The notes under the pieces were generated by a model. The model had not been told where the DNA came from. It did not search any database and worked only from the letters and a program-made list of their open reading frames with translations. From DASWIG01 sp965371445 (GTDB taxonomy: Bacteria; Acidobacteriota; Thermoanaerobaculia; Multivoradales; J023), in assembly GCA_965371445.1 (NCBI GenBank), contig CBDUYN010000137.1:1-27727 (forward strand): a stretch of 27,727 bases of DNA. The letters run 5' to 3'. Positions 7,609-16,075 of the stretch are shown here, one piece after another; the first letter of the stretch is position 1, and every line of letters starts with the position of its first letter. The translations under genes were made by a program, and so were the position numbers.

Positions 7609-9401
7609 GCCGTGCCACGTTGGCGCCCCTCCGGGGCGACGACGACCATCTCCTTGTCCGGGAGTCGGAAGAAGCCGCCCTTGATCACCTTGTTGTCGTA
7701 GACCTCGGCCCCCCAGACGCAGAGGCCGACGAGCAGAGGGATGATCACCGGCCAGAACCGCGGCGGCCAGCCGAAAACCCGCGGCCAGCCGGCCGGCGCC
7801 GTCTCGAGATCCGGGACGTCGTCGACGTAGCTCTCGATCTCCGCCTCTTCGAGCTGGCGCTCGCCGGCGCTCTGTCGGCGCAGCAGCCGCGGCACCCAGA
7901 TCTGGTTGAGCACCACCGGAATCCAGCCGAAGGCCACGAAAACCGAGGCGAACATCGCCGTGGCGACGGAGATGGCGAGCGGCACGTAGTAGAGGGCGAG
8001 GCGTCCTGAGAGAAAGATGAAGGAGAGGAAGGCCACCATGGTGGTGACGGTGGTGGCGAAGATCGGGAACATCACCTCGTGGGTGCCGGCGGCAATCGTC
8101 TCCTCGGCGACCCGGGCCCTGGCCTCGCGGGTCAGACCGGCGCTCTCGGCCCGATCGAGGCCGGAGAGCCGGCGGTGGATCGCGTCGATGACCAGGATGC
8201 TGTTGTCGAGCAGCATGCCGAAGCAGATGGTGAGGCCGCTGATGGTGATGAAGTTGACCGACAGCTCGAGGAAGTAGAAGAGACTCAGGCAGATGACGAG
8301 GGAGAAGAGGATCGAGGCGATCACGATCCCGGTCAGCTGCACCTGGCGCAGGGTCGCGACGAGGAGCAGGAAGAGCAGGATCAGGATCGCGACGGAGCGG
8401 CCGATGAGCTCGCGCAGCTTGTCTTCGAGGTCCTGCCCCTCGTCCTCGTCGACCGTGAGGGCGACCTCGGCGGGGGTGCGCTCGGCGATGCGCGGGAAGG
8501 CGTCGCGCAGATTGCGGCTGACGCTGACCGAGTTGGCGCCGCTGCGCTTTTCGACCTGAACCTGGATGACGTTGCGACCGTTCGATCGAACAAAATAGGA
8601 GGGGTCCTCATAAGAGGCGCGCACCTCACCGAGCTCGGCGAGCTGGAAGGCCCGACCCCCGCGATAGCCCACGACGGCGCGCTCGATGCGCTCCACGTCG
8701 ACGCCTTCGCGCAGGGCGACGAGCTTCTCGAGCCCCCGGTCTCGCACCGCTCCGGCTCCCGAGAGCTCGTCGAGCCCATCGATCGCGGCGAAGACCTCGT
8801 TGGCCGAGATCTGGTAGAGATCGAGGAGCTGACGATCGAGAGTCACCTCGAGCAGCGGCCGCGCGCCGCCGCGGACCTGGGCGTCGGCGACCCCGTCGAC
8901 GGCGAGCACCTGCGGCACGATCCAGGTCTCGGCGAGCTCGCGGAGTTCGTTGGGCGCCAGGCCCGACTCGATGCTGAAGGTGAAGAACTGGTCGGTCTGG
9001 AACTCTTCCGGGACGAAGGGCTGGATCTCGGGGGGCGTCGCGTTGAGCGGCAGGCCGCGGCGGATCACCCCGAGCTGCTCGCTGAGGTGAAGCCGAGCGA
9101 AGTCGAGGTCGATGTCGCGGCGAAACTCGATCTCGACCAGCGACAGGCCCGCCCGGCTCGTCGACTTGACCGATTCGACCCCGTGGACGTTTTGCACGGC
9201 CTCCTCGATCGGCAGGGTGAGGGATCGCTGGACGGCTTTGGGCGAGGCCCCCTGCCAGCGCGTCGACACGGTGAGCGAGGGCAGGTCGACCTCGGGCAGG
9301 GCCTCGATCTCGATGCGTGGGATGGCGTAGACGGCCAGCACCGTGAAGGCGAGGAAGATCATCCAGGTGGTGACCGGACGTCGTAGGAAGAAGTGAGCCA
9401 T
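7347..9401 (-). pseudogene. RND efflux permease 1, N-terminal half (frameshifted near 7620)
   Basis: The start (MAHFFLRRPVTTWMIFLAFT) is the typical RND first transmembrane segment, followed by the porter domains (SLTVSTRWQGASPKAVQRSL, VQNVHGVESVKSTSRAGLSL). TM2-TM6 follow: SVAILILLFLLLVATLRQVQ, FSLVICLSLFYFLELSVNFI and the TM4-like GLTICFGMLLDNSILVIDAI with the conserved proton-relay Asp. Family-like sequence ends at about 7625 (GGFFRLPDKEMVVVAPEGRQ). The remaining ~90 codons to 7347 are out of frame, and the true continuation is the frame ending at 6004. The ATG lies inside the 3' end of permease 2 (43-base overlap), as in operons with two paired RND subunits. No periplasmic adaptor gene is present in the window. 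Confidence 0.85.
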
Positions 9402-9985
9402 GCCGGGCGCTCGATTCGGTGTGCCAGCTGGTAGAGGGCTGGCGTCACGAAGAGGGTGAGCAGGGTCGTCAGGCTGAGGCCGCCGATGATGGTGATCGCC
9501 AGCGGCCGCTGCAGCTGCTCGCCGCCGCCGAGGCCGATCGCCATCGGCACCATCGCGAGGACCGTGGTGGCGCTGGTCATCAGGATCGGTCGTAGCCGCA
9601 GCCGGCTCGCCTCGAGGATGGCCTCGCCGCCGGGACGGCCTTCCTCGCGCAGGCGGCGGATGGTGTCGACCTTGACGATGGCGTCGTTGACCGCGATGCC
9701 GAGCAGCGCCAGGGCTCCGATCAGCGACAGCACGTTCAGGCTGCCGCCCGAGAGACCGATGGCGACCACTGCCCCCGCCAGGCCGATCGGAATCACGGCG
9801 GCGATGAGGAGCGGGTCGAGGAATCGAACTGCCCGGCGAGGATCATGTAGACCAGGAGCACGGCGAGGATCATGGCCATCCCGAGGTCGCGGAAGCTGCG
9901 CTTCATCTCCTTGCGCTCCCCCTCCTCGATGACCTGCACTCCACCCGGCAGGACCCCCTCGGCCACCGCTCGGACTTCCTCCCAA
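9359..9985 (-). pseudogene. RND efflux permease 2, C-terminal part (TM9-TM12)
   Basis: From about 9835 down to the stop at 9359 the frame reads FLDPLLIAAVIPIGLAGAVV, LNVLSLIGALALLGIAVNDA (conserved TM10 loop), RLRPILMTSATTVLAMVPMA and ITIIGGLSLTTLLTLFVTPA. These are the last transmembrane helices of an RND permease, and the protein ends normally after LYQLAHRIERPAW. The ~50 residues upstream of 9835 in this frame are not family-like. The preceding part lies in another frame (AVLLVYMILAGQFDS), so a 1- or 4-base loss near 9826-9835 separates them. Its 3' end overlaps the start of permease 1. The product cannot work alone. Confidence 0.75.
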
Positions 9986-10535
9986 ACCGCGTCGATGCGG
10001 CGTCCTTCGACGTTGCCGGAGATCGTGATCCAGCGCTGCTGGTGGCGGCGTTTGAGCTCTCGAAAAGGCCGCTCCTCGGCGAGGCTGAGGAAGGAGGCGA
10101 GCGGCACCCTCTGACCGCCGGCGAGAGGGATCGAGGTGGCGAGCGCGTGGTGCAGGTCGAGGCGTTCGTCGAGCGGCAGGCGGATGGCGATGTCGATGCG
10201 CTGGTCGACCTCGTTGAAGAAAGTCGCCTCCACTCCCGCGATGCGCGCCTGCGCTCCGGGAGAAAGCTGCGATCCAGGTTCACGGCCCAGATGCCGGCTG
10301 CCATGAGGCCGAGGACCGTCACCGCGAGAAGACGGACGGGGCGGCGCAGAACACGCACGAGCAGTGGGTGGTAGACGTCGTGGACGCGGCCCAGCCCCCC
10401 ACTGGAAGAGCCGGAAGATGCCGCGTGGCCGCTCTTCGCTCGCCCGGAGGATGCGAGCCGAGAGAACGGGCTGCAGCAGCAGCGCGACTGCGACCGAGAC
10501 CATCAGCGAGAAGGTCACGGTCAGGGCCTGATCGC

Positions 10536-10728
10536 GGACCTTGGCGAGTTGCTCCAGCGTCTTGCGCAACGCGCGGACCTCCGGCCTCAGCTCCTCGCAG
10601 TGGACCTGCGGGTCTTGCGCGGACCGAAAGAGCGACGGGCCCAACAGTCGATCTCGATCCTTGTCGCCGAGCTTGTCCTCGACAAGCTCGGCCTTGCGCA
10701 GGAACGAACCGTCCCACGGCGCCGTCGG
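10536..10728. repeat. Dispersed repeat, copy C (at the RND junction)
   Basis: This stretch aligns with 2042-2220 at about 80% (33 mismatches in roughly 163 positions by eye) plus a 12-base insertion near 10710. Its left end lies exactly where recognisable RND permease sequence begins, so it marks a recombination junction. It is more diverged than copies A and B are from each other. Confidence 0.8.
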
Positions 10729-10885
10729 CAACGGGATCGCTTCCGGCCCTAGCCGGAAGTAGGCTTCGCCCCAGGTTGGCCGGACGACATCGTTCAGCCT
10801 GCGGCGAACGACGACGACGGTACCCACGTCGTGTGGGCTGGCCGCTGCCCAAGCGTGCCGGATAGCCCGAGCCGGAGCGGCCACG

Positions 10886-10918
10886 AAAAAAGGGACGGAG
10901 CCGAGGCTCCGTCCCTTC
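10886..10918 (-). terminator. Intrinsic terminator of the metalloprotease gene
   Basis: On the minus strand AAGGGACGGAGC and GCTCCGTCCCTT form a perfect 12-bp stem around a 4-base loop, followed by a T run (TTTTTT). It lies about 60 bases after the protease stop. This separates the protease from the remnants of the RND operon. Confidence 0.85.
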
Positions 10919-10979
10919 ATCCTTCAGAACCGTGCGCCTCACGGCGGGGACCCAAGCCCCCGCCGTCGACGCCGGCGTC

Positions 10980-13900
10980 CTAGTTGCAGATCGACACGTC
11001 GTCGATACCGCACTCGACCAGGTCGCCGGCGCTGGCGCCGTCCGAGCACTGCACACGCAGCTGGACGGTCGAGCCCGCCGGGATCGACGTCGTGGCGTTG
11101 GTCCACGCCGCGGCCGAAGGTGAGTCGCCGTTCGAAGCGAGCGTCGTCCAACTCGAGCCACCGTTGGTGGAGTACTCGAGGGCGAAGCCGTCACCGTTCG
11201 GCAGGCCGCCGTTCGGATCGTCGGCATTGTCGCGCTGGCCGTGCCAGTACCACACCGACAGCGTCGAGGCGCTCGGCACCGCCCAGCTCGGCGAGCCGAG
11301 GATGCAGTTGCCGCCGTCGACGTCGTTGACGCCCGCGCTCGTGTTGGCCGCCGTGAAGATCGAGGTCACACCGGAGTGCGAGCCCACGATCTGTTGGCCG
11401 CCACCGGGGTTGGTGGGGTTCCCGGTCACGTAAGCACCGGTGGTGCAGGTCGACGCGCCGTCGTTGAACCAGTCGGGGGCACCGCCCTCGAAGTCGTCGT
11501 CGACCACGCAGGAGGGCGGAGTCGTCGCCGAAATCGAGACGTTGTCGATACCGCCCTCGACGATGTCGCCGGGGCCTGCCGCGTCGGTCGCCCGCACCCG
11601 GATCTGGATCGAGCCCGGATTCGAAACGACCGTCGACACGTTGGTCCACGCCGCGTTGTTGGTGACGTCGCCGATCGAGACGATGGTGTCGACCACCGAG
11701 CCGTCGTTCAACACCTCGATGGTGAAACCGTCGTTGGCGTCGTCGCCGGCGTCGCGCTGACCGTGGAAGTAGTCGAGCGAGACCAGCGCCGCCGCCTGAC
11801 CGCTGCAGTCCACCGTTGGCGACAGGGCCTCACAGGTCCCACCGTCGACGTCGTCGGTGCCGATGCCACCCGGGTTCGGTTGGGTGAAGAAGGCGCTGCC
11901 CGGGTTGCCGCCGCCGACCTGCCAGGCCGTCGCGTCGGGCACACCGACCACGAAGGCGCCGGTGGTGCAGGTGTCGGCGCCGTTGGTCCAACCGCCGGCT
12001 CCCCCTTCGAAGTCGGCGTCGTGCGTGCAGCCGCCGCCCGGCAAGCAGACGTCACCCGTCTCGTCGCAGCCCTCGCCCGGACAGGGATCGCTCCCCGCCT
12101 GGCAGGAACCCGCGTTGCAGGTTTCGGCGCCGTTGCAGAAGAGTCCGTCGTCGCAGTCCGTGTCGACGTTGCACTCGTCACAGACGTCGCCGACCTCGTC
12201 ACAGCCGAACGGGGTGCAGGGGTCGCTTCCCGCCTGGCAGTCGAGCGTCGCGTGACAGGTCTCCGCACCGTCGCAGAAGAGGCCGTTGTCGCAGCTCGCG
12301 TCGTTGGCCACGTTGTCGCACGAGTCGGTGCCCTCGTTGCACGAGTCGTCCGTGCAACCGACGCCGTCGTTGCAGTTGGGCGCGGTGCCCGCCTGGCAGT
12401 CGAGCGTCGCGGAGCAGGTCTCCGCGCCGTCACAGAAGAGGCCGTTGTCGCAGTTGGCGTCGTTGGCGACGTTGTCGCACGAATCGGTCCCCTCGTTGCA
12501 CGAGTCGTCGGTGCAGCTGACGCCGTCGTTGCAGTTGGGCGCGGTGCCGTCCTGGCAGGTGCCCGCGTTGCAGGTCTCGGTGCCGTTGCAGAACAGGCCG
12601 TCGTCGCAGTCGGCGTCGACGACGCACTGGACAGGCGTCTTGACCGCGAAAACCAGGTCGTCGGTGTCGTCCCAGCTACCGGTGCCGCACGTGCTGGCGC
12701 TGCCCTGGTAGCGGAAGTTCGCCCGCACCGCCTGGAGCCCACCGCTCGGCAGGGTGTACTGCGCGGTCAGGGTATTCGCACCGGCCGACGGCGGCACGAT
12801 GGAGGTGATGAAGACCCAGGACGGGCTGTTGGCGTCGGCCGCGAAGTAGAGGTCCAGCGTGTCCGCAGACTGGGTCGTCCAGGCCCAGACGGTGGCGTCG
12901 ATCTGCACGGTCGCGCCCTCGCTGAAGTCCTGGCTGTCGAGGGTCGAGACGACGATGCGGTCGTTCGACTCGTCGGAGTGGTAGGTGCCGGAGGTGCCGT
13001 CGGTGCAGGCGTCGAGGGTGTTGGGCTGGTTGGGCTCCGCGGGACTCAGGTTGTCGCGGCTGTCGAGCAGCGTCGTCGAGTCGCAGGAGCTGCCCGCGAT
13101 GGCGCAAGCCGGCGCTCCGAGCCCGCCGTCGTAGACCGCGTTCTGCGGACCGTTGGTGTCGGTGCAGACGTCGCCCACGTCGTCGCAGCTCTGACCCGGG
13201 CAAGGATCGCTCCCCGCCTGGCAGCTGCCCGCGTTGCAGGTCTCGGCGCCGTTGCAGAAGAGGCCGTCGTCGCAGTCCGCGTCCACGACGCACTCCGGCA
13301 CGCAGACGTCGTTGACCTCGTCACAGGTCTCGGTCCCGGTGCAGGGATTGCTCCCGGCCACGCAGGTGCCCGCGTTGCAGGTCTCGGAGCCGTTGCAGAA
13401 GAGGGCGTCGTCACAGTCCGCGTCCACGACGCAGGCCGGGGCACTCGCCGGCTGCGCGGTGTCGCACGCCGAAGCGGGACCGAAGCAGGCGTCGTTGCTA
13501 CCCTTCGGAATCACCACGTAAGAGTAGTCGCGTCCGTTCTGGAGATCGGTGTCGTTCAACGACGTGCCCGTGGTCTCGCCGATCCTCACTTTGCCGAAGT
13601 CGCAGTTGAAGATACCCTCGGCGCGAAAGACCTCGTAGCTGCTGGCGCCCGAGACCGAGCCCCAGGAGAGGCTGATCGAGTTGTTGCCCGGCGAGGCCGT
13701 GACGTTCGGCGCGGACGTCGGGGTGCCGGAGCAACCCGAATTCTGCACCGTCGGCGTGCTACAGGCGATCTCCTGGTCGTCGAAGGCCTGGAAGATGGCC
13801 GTCATGTGCGGCGTGCCGTTGTTCAGGTTGCCGTCGTCGTCGTCCGCGGCCAGGTAGTTCATGTAGCCGCTGGAGCCGCCGCAACCGCCGTTCGGCGGGC

Positions 13901-15692
13901 CGCCCGAGAACCAGGTGCTGGTGACGCCGGCGGCGATGTAGCTCAGCCGGGTCGTGACCTCGTGGGCGGTGTTGTTGTCCATGCCGAAAAGCGTCGGGAG
14001 CTTGCGCTTCCAGAGCGACCACACGGCCTCGGAGTAGACGCCGCCGACGCAATGGACGCTACCGCCGCAGTTGGCGTTGGACCAGCTGTAGTCGTGCGGC
14101 TGGCCCGACTGCCGCTGCAGGTAGTCGATGTCGCGCACGCCCGTACAGGTCAGACAGGGATCGCCGTTGCCGGTGCACGGGGTGGACAGGAAGTTGCGGC
14201 CGATGCAGGAGTCGGCCAGTCGCAGAGCCGAGTAGATGTCGGCGATACCCTCGCCCGAGGGGCTGGCGATGCCGCCGACGACGTCGTTGGCGTCCATGCC
14301 GTGACCCCACTCGTGGTCGAACACCGCCGCGATCTCACCCGTGTTGGCGCAACCGCCGCCGGAGCGGTAGAAGTTCACCGTCGAGCCGTTCCAAAAAGCG
14401 TTGCAGGTGTTGTTGATGTTCATGTTGGCGGTGAGCCGGTTCTGCAGCCAGGTGTTGGTGGGCAGGTGGCTGCGGGCCATCTCCTTGATCCGGTTCAGCT
14501 CGTAGAAGCCGGAGCGCGAGGAGTGGGTGTTGCCGGCGCCGCCGAAGCCCGGGGTCACACAGTCGTCGCCGCCCGAGGTGCCCCAGTCGATGCCCCCCGA
14601 CTGCGTCAGGCTGTCCGTACCGCAGTTGTCGGCCATGTTGACGAACGGGCCGTTGAAGGTTGCCGTCTGGCTGCCGGTCAGGGAGTAGTTGCCGCCGGTG
14701 TCGGTCGTCGCCGAGCCGACGAACATCCACGGCATGGGCCAGCCGGCCTGCTCGGTACCGTCTTGGCCGACGCCGTCGTTGGTCTTCGGGTAGACGCCGC
14801 CTTTGGCCTCGGCGTAGGCGTTCATGTCCTCGTTTTTAAGGACGTCGCCCTTTGGGTCGACGAAGAGCTCCCAGTGGCCCTGGTCGTTGGGCACCTCGAC
14901 CTTGAGGGACCAGACCAGCTCGAAGCGGTAGCCCTTGCCGCGCACGACCTCGCTGCGGCCGCGGCCGTTGGCCAGCGGGACGTAGAGCAGCTCGGGCTTG
15001 CCCCACTCGCGCTCCACCGCGAGGGGAGAGAGAAAGCTCTTGGCCGCGTCCATCGCCTCCTCGGCGGTGAGCCGGCGGCCGTTCGAAGTCTTGACGTCGC
15101 CCCATGTGTTGACGCTCATGAGGTTCAGGTTGCCCTGGGCTATGGTCGCGGTGATGAAGCTGCCCTCGACCCGGATGCCGTCGACCTGGCGGGGAATGTA
15201 GAACTGGTAGACGTTGCCGTTGCCGTGCGAGGCGACGCGATAGTCCGGCGACAGCTCGCCGAAGTTGATGTCGAGGTCGGCCTGGTTGGCTTCCAGGTAT
15301 CCCAGGAGGGCGTCCCCGGCGGCTTTTTCGCGGGCGACGCGGTTCGGCGCCGCGGCCTTCAGGCCCAGGTCGCCCCAGAGCAGGCTGTTGGCCTTGCCGG
15401 GCACGAGGGCCGTCGCCTCGGGGAGAAGGGTGACGAAGCGTGCGCTGCGCTTGTCGACGCGCGCCGAGGCAACGTTTACGCCCAGACGGGCGAGGCGCGC
15501 CCGCGCCTGGTCGGCCGCCGCCGCGGGCAGCTCGCGGACTTCCTCGCGGTGGGCCGGGATGTCGAGGTCGGCGTGCTTGTACGCCTTGGCGGCGACGTCC
15601 TGCAATTTGTCCGGCTCTCTCTGGGCTTGAAGGGTTCCCGTGATCGCCACGAGGGCAACCAAAACGATCAGACATCGGATGATTCGATTCAT
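10980..15692 (-). CDS. Giant secreted zinc metalloprotease with Cys-rich repeats and C-terminal jelly-roll domains
   Basis: The ATG at 15692 (1,570 residues) is chosen over ATG 15779 because it has AAGGAG upstream and opens a signal peptide (MNRIIRCLIVLVALVAITGT, cleavage after LQAQ). An FTP/propeptide-like region follows (VYQFYIPRQVDGIRVEGSFI). The catalytic domain has HEWGH (H460-E461-H464, bases 14301-14315) and a Glu481-containing PSGEGIADIYSAL, the gluzincin ligand arrangement of thermolysin/fungalysin-like enzymes. Next are an Fn3-like domain (APNVTASPGNNSISLSWGSV), six Cys-rich repeats of the DADCDDGLFCNGAETCNAG type interrupted by a beta-rich domain, and two related C-terminal domains (DFEGGAGGWTN... 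/ DFEGGAPDWFN...) each ending GGIDNVSI-like. It should be exported to degrade extracellular protein. A sigma-54 promoter precedes it and a terminator follows. Confidence 0.85.
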   Translation of the reverse strand: MNRIIRCLIVLVALVAITGTLQAQREPDKLQDVAAKAYKHADLDIPAHREEVRELPAAAADQARARLARLGVNVASARVDKRSARFVTLLPEATALVPGKANSLLWGDLGLKAAAPNRVAREKAAGDALLGYLEANQADLDINFGELSPDYRVASHGNGNVYQFYIPRQVDGIRVEGSFITATIAQGNLNLMSVNTWGDVKTSNGRRLTAEEAMDAAKSFLSPLAVEREWGKPELLYVPLANGRGRSEVVRGKGYRFELVWSLKVEVPNDQGHWELFVDPKGDVLKNEDMNAYAEAKGGVYPKTNDGVGQDGTEQAGWPMPWMFVGSATTDTGGNYSLTGSQTATFNGPFVNMADNCGTDSLTQSGGIDWGTSGGDDCVTPGFGGAGNTHSSRSGFYELNRIKEMARSHLPTNTWLQNRLTANMNINNTCNAFWNGSTVNFYRSGGGCANTGEIAAVFDHEWGHGMDANDVVGGIASPSGEGIADIYSALRLADSCIGRNFLSTPCTGNGDPCLTCTGVRDIDYLQRQSGQPHDYSWSNANCGGSVHCVGGVYSEAVWSLWKRKLPTLFGMDNNTAHEVTTRLSYIAAGVTSTWFSGGPPNGGCGGSSGYMNYLAADDDDGNLNNGTPHMTAIFQAFDDQEIACSTPTVQNSGCSGTPTSAPNVTASPGNNSISLSWGSVSGASSYEVFRAEGIFNCDFGKVRIGETTGTSLNDTDLQNGRDYSYVVIPKGSNDACFGPASACDTAQPASAPACVVDADCDDALFCNGSETCNAGTCVAGSNPCTGTETCDEVNDVCVPECVVDADCDDGLFCNGAETCNAGSCQAGSDPCPGQSCDDVGDVCTDTNGPQNAVYDGGLGAPACAIAGSSCDSTTLLDSRDNLSPAEPNQPNTLDACTDGTSGTYHSDESNDRIVVSTLDSQDFSEGATVQIDATVWAWTTQSADTLDLYFAADANSPSWVFITSIVPPSAGANTLTAQYTLPSGGLQAVRANFRYQGSASTCGTGSWDDTDDLVFAVKTPVQCVVDADCDDGLFCNGTETCNAGTCQDGTAPNCNDGVSCTDDSCNEGTDSCDNVANDANCDNGLFCDGAETCSATLDCQAGTAPNCNDGVGCTDDSCNEGTDSCDNVANDASCDNGLFCDGAETCHATLDCQAGSDPCTPFGCDEVGDVCDECNVDTDCDDGLFCNGAETCNAGSCQAGSDPCPGEGCDETGDVCLPGGGCTHDADFEGGAGGWTNGADTCTTGAFVVGVPDATAWQVGGGNPGSAFFTQPNPGGIGTDDVDGGTCEALSPTVDCSGQAAALVSLDYFHGQRDAGDDANDGFTIEVLNDGSVVDTIVSIGDVTNNAAWTNVSTVVSNPGSIQIRVRATDAAGPGDIVEGGIDNVSISATTPPSCVVDDDFEGGAPDWFNDGASTCTTGAYVTGNPTNPGGGQQIVGSHSGVTSIFTAANTSAGVNDVDGGNCILGSPSWAVPSASTLSVWYWHGQRDNADDPNGGLPNGDGFALEYSTNGGSSWTTLASNGDSPSAAAWTNATTSIPAGSTVQLRVQCSDGASAGDLVECGIDDVSICN

Positions 15693-15789
15693 GTTTCGTC
15701 CACTCCTTACGCGAGGTTTATCGACACTTCGGCCTCTTCCGAGACGATCTCGGGAGTACCGCTCTCTCTTCACATACACCGCTCATTGA

Positions 15790-15805
15790 AGCAAATAGCA
15801 TGCCA
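15790..15805 (-). promoter_or_regulatory. Sigma-54 (-24/-12) promoter of the metalloprotease gene
   Basis: The minus strand reads TGGCATGCTATTTGCT. It matches the sigma-54 consensus TGGCAyG-N4-TTGCw, with the invariant GG and GC 10 bases apart. Transcription would start near 15779-15780, giving an 88-base leader before ATG 15692. Sigma-54 promoters need an ATP-driven enhancer-binding protein, and matching upstream palindromes are present at 15891-15941. Confidence 0.8.
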
Positions 15806-15890
15806 GGCTGACGGAAATCCCGTGGAAACGGCCGATCGCCTTGATTTCTGGGCACTTCGTGCGGGTTGCCTGTCCGCGTGGACGGAACGC

Positions 15891-15941
15891 GATTCTCATT
15901 TTTGAGAATCTCGGGGGGGTACGGATTCTCAAAAATGAGAA
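15891..15941. promoter_or_regulatory. Paired palindromes, putative enhancer (UAS) for an NtrC-family activator
   Basis: Two perfect palindromes lie upstream of the sigma-54 promoter: GATTCTCATTTTTGAGAATC (15891-15910) and TTCTCAAAAATGAGAA (15926-15941). They share the half-site TTCTCA/TGAGAA with 4-base AT spacers. Their centres are 33 bp apart, about three helical turns, and about 121 and 154 bp upstream of the predicted start. That is the usual layout for two dimers of a Fis-type enhancer-binding protein. The regulator itself is not in the window. Confidence 0.65.
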
Positions 15942-15980
15942 AGCTTGCCAAGCTACCATACGCAGCAGCTCTTTCCGGGA

Positions 15981-16029
15981 GGCGGCTTTAGCCGTCTTTC
16001 CAGCCTATAGCACGGGCCTTGAGGCCCGT
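15981..16029. repeat. Double hairpin, REP-like, downstream of the peptidase E gene
   Basis: GGCGGC-TTTA-GCCGTC (15981-15996, one G-T pair) and ACGGGCC-TTGA-GGCCCGT (16012-16029, perfect 7-bp stem) lie between the peptidase E stop and the enhancer palindromes. There is no T run. The paired-hairpin form resembles a REP element; it could also limit read-through or protect the 3' end of the mRNA. Confidence 0.45.
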
Positions 16030-16075
16030 AGCGGGGAGCGCAGAGCCTCGAACCGTCGTGCTTCGCGCCACGCTC

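Larger units (their letters stand above)
9793..10920 (-). pseudogene. RND efflux permease 2, middle part, fused to fragment C of the repeated family
   Basis: This 375-codon frame is a patchwork. Codons from 10534 downward encode an RND helix (TVTFSLMVSVAVALLLQPVL, then SARIL; TM6 region). A frame change at a G6 run near 10400 moves the sequence to GLGRVHDVYHPLLVRVLRRP and TVLGLMAAGIWAVNLDRSFL. A second change near 10262 (CCCGGAG, one G short) returns it to AQARIAGVEATFFNEVDQRI and the second porter domain up to AVLLVYMILAGQFDS near 9835. Upstream of 10534 the first ~450 residues of the permease are missing. In their place is FLRKAELVEDKLGDKDRDRL to VRALRKTLEQLAKVR, a member of the dispersed family. 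The 10730-10920 stretch (DVGTVVVVRRRLNDVVRPTW) is coding-like but unrecognised. This is a decayed or rearranged pump gene. Confidence 0.7.

Noticed and set aside
8079..9386. Long plus-strand open frames opposite the RND permease (435 codons)
   Set aside because: Asp/Glu/Leu-rich shadow of the permease without start signals or domains.
11241..15905. A 1,554-codon open frame on the plus strand, antisense to the metalloprotease
   Set aside because: It mirrors the real gene in the antisense frame; Asp/Gly/Ala-rich GC-rich coding makes the opposite strand Val/Arg-rich and stop-free. It has no domain or natural composition, whereas the minus strand has a signal peptide, HEWGH motif, promoter and terminator.
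15718..15951. 77-codon minus-strand frame across the enhancer palindromes
   Set aside because: Its sequence comes from the palindromes (FLIF, ILKNEN) and spans the sigma-54 promoter; no ribosome-binding site or family.
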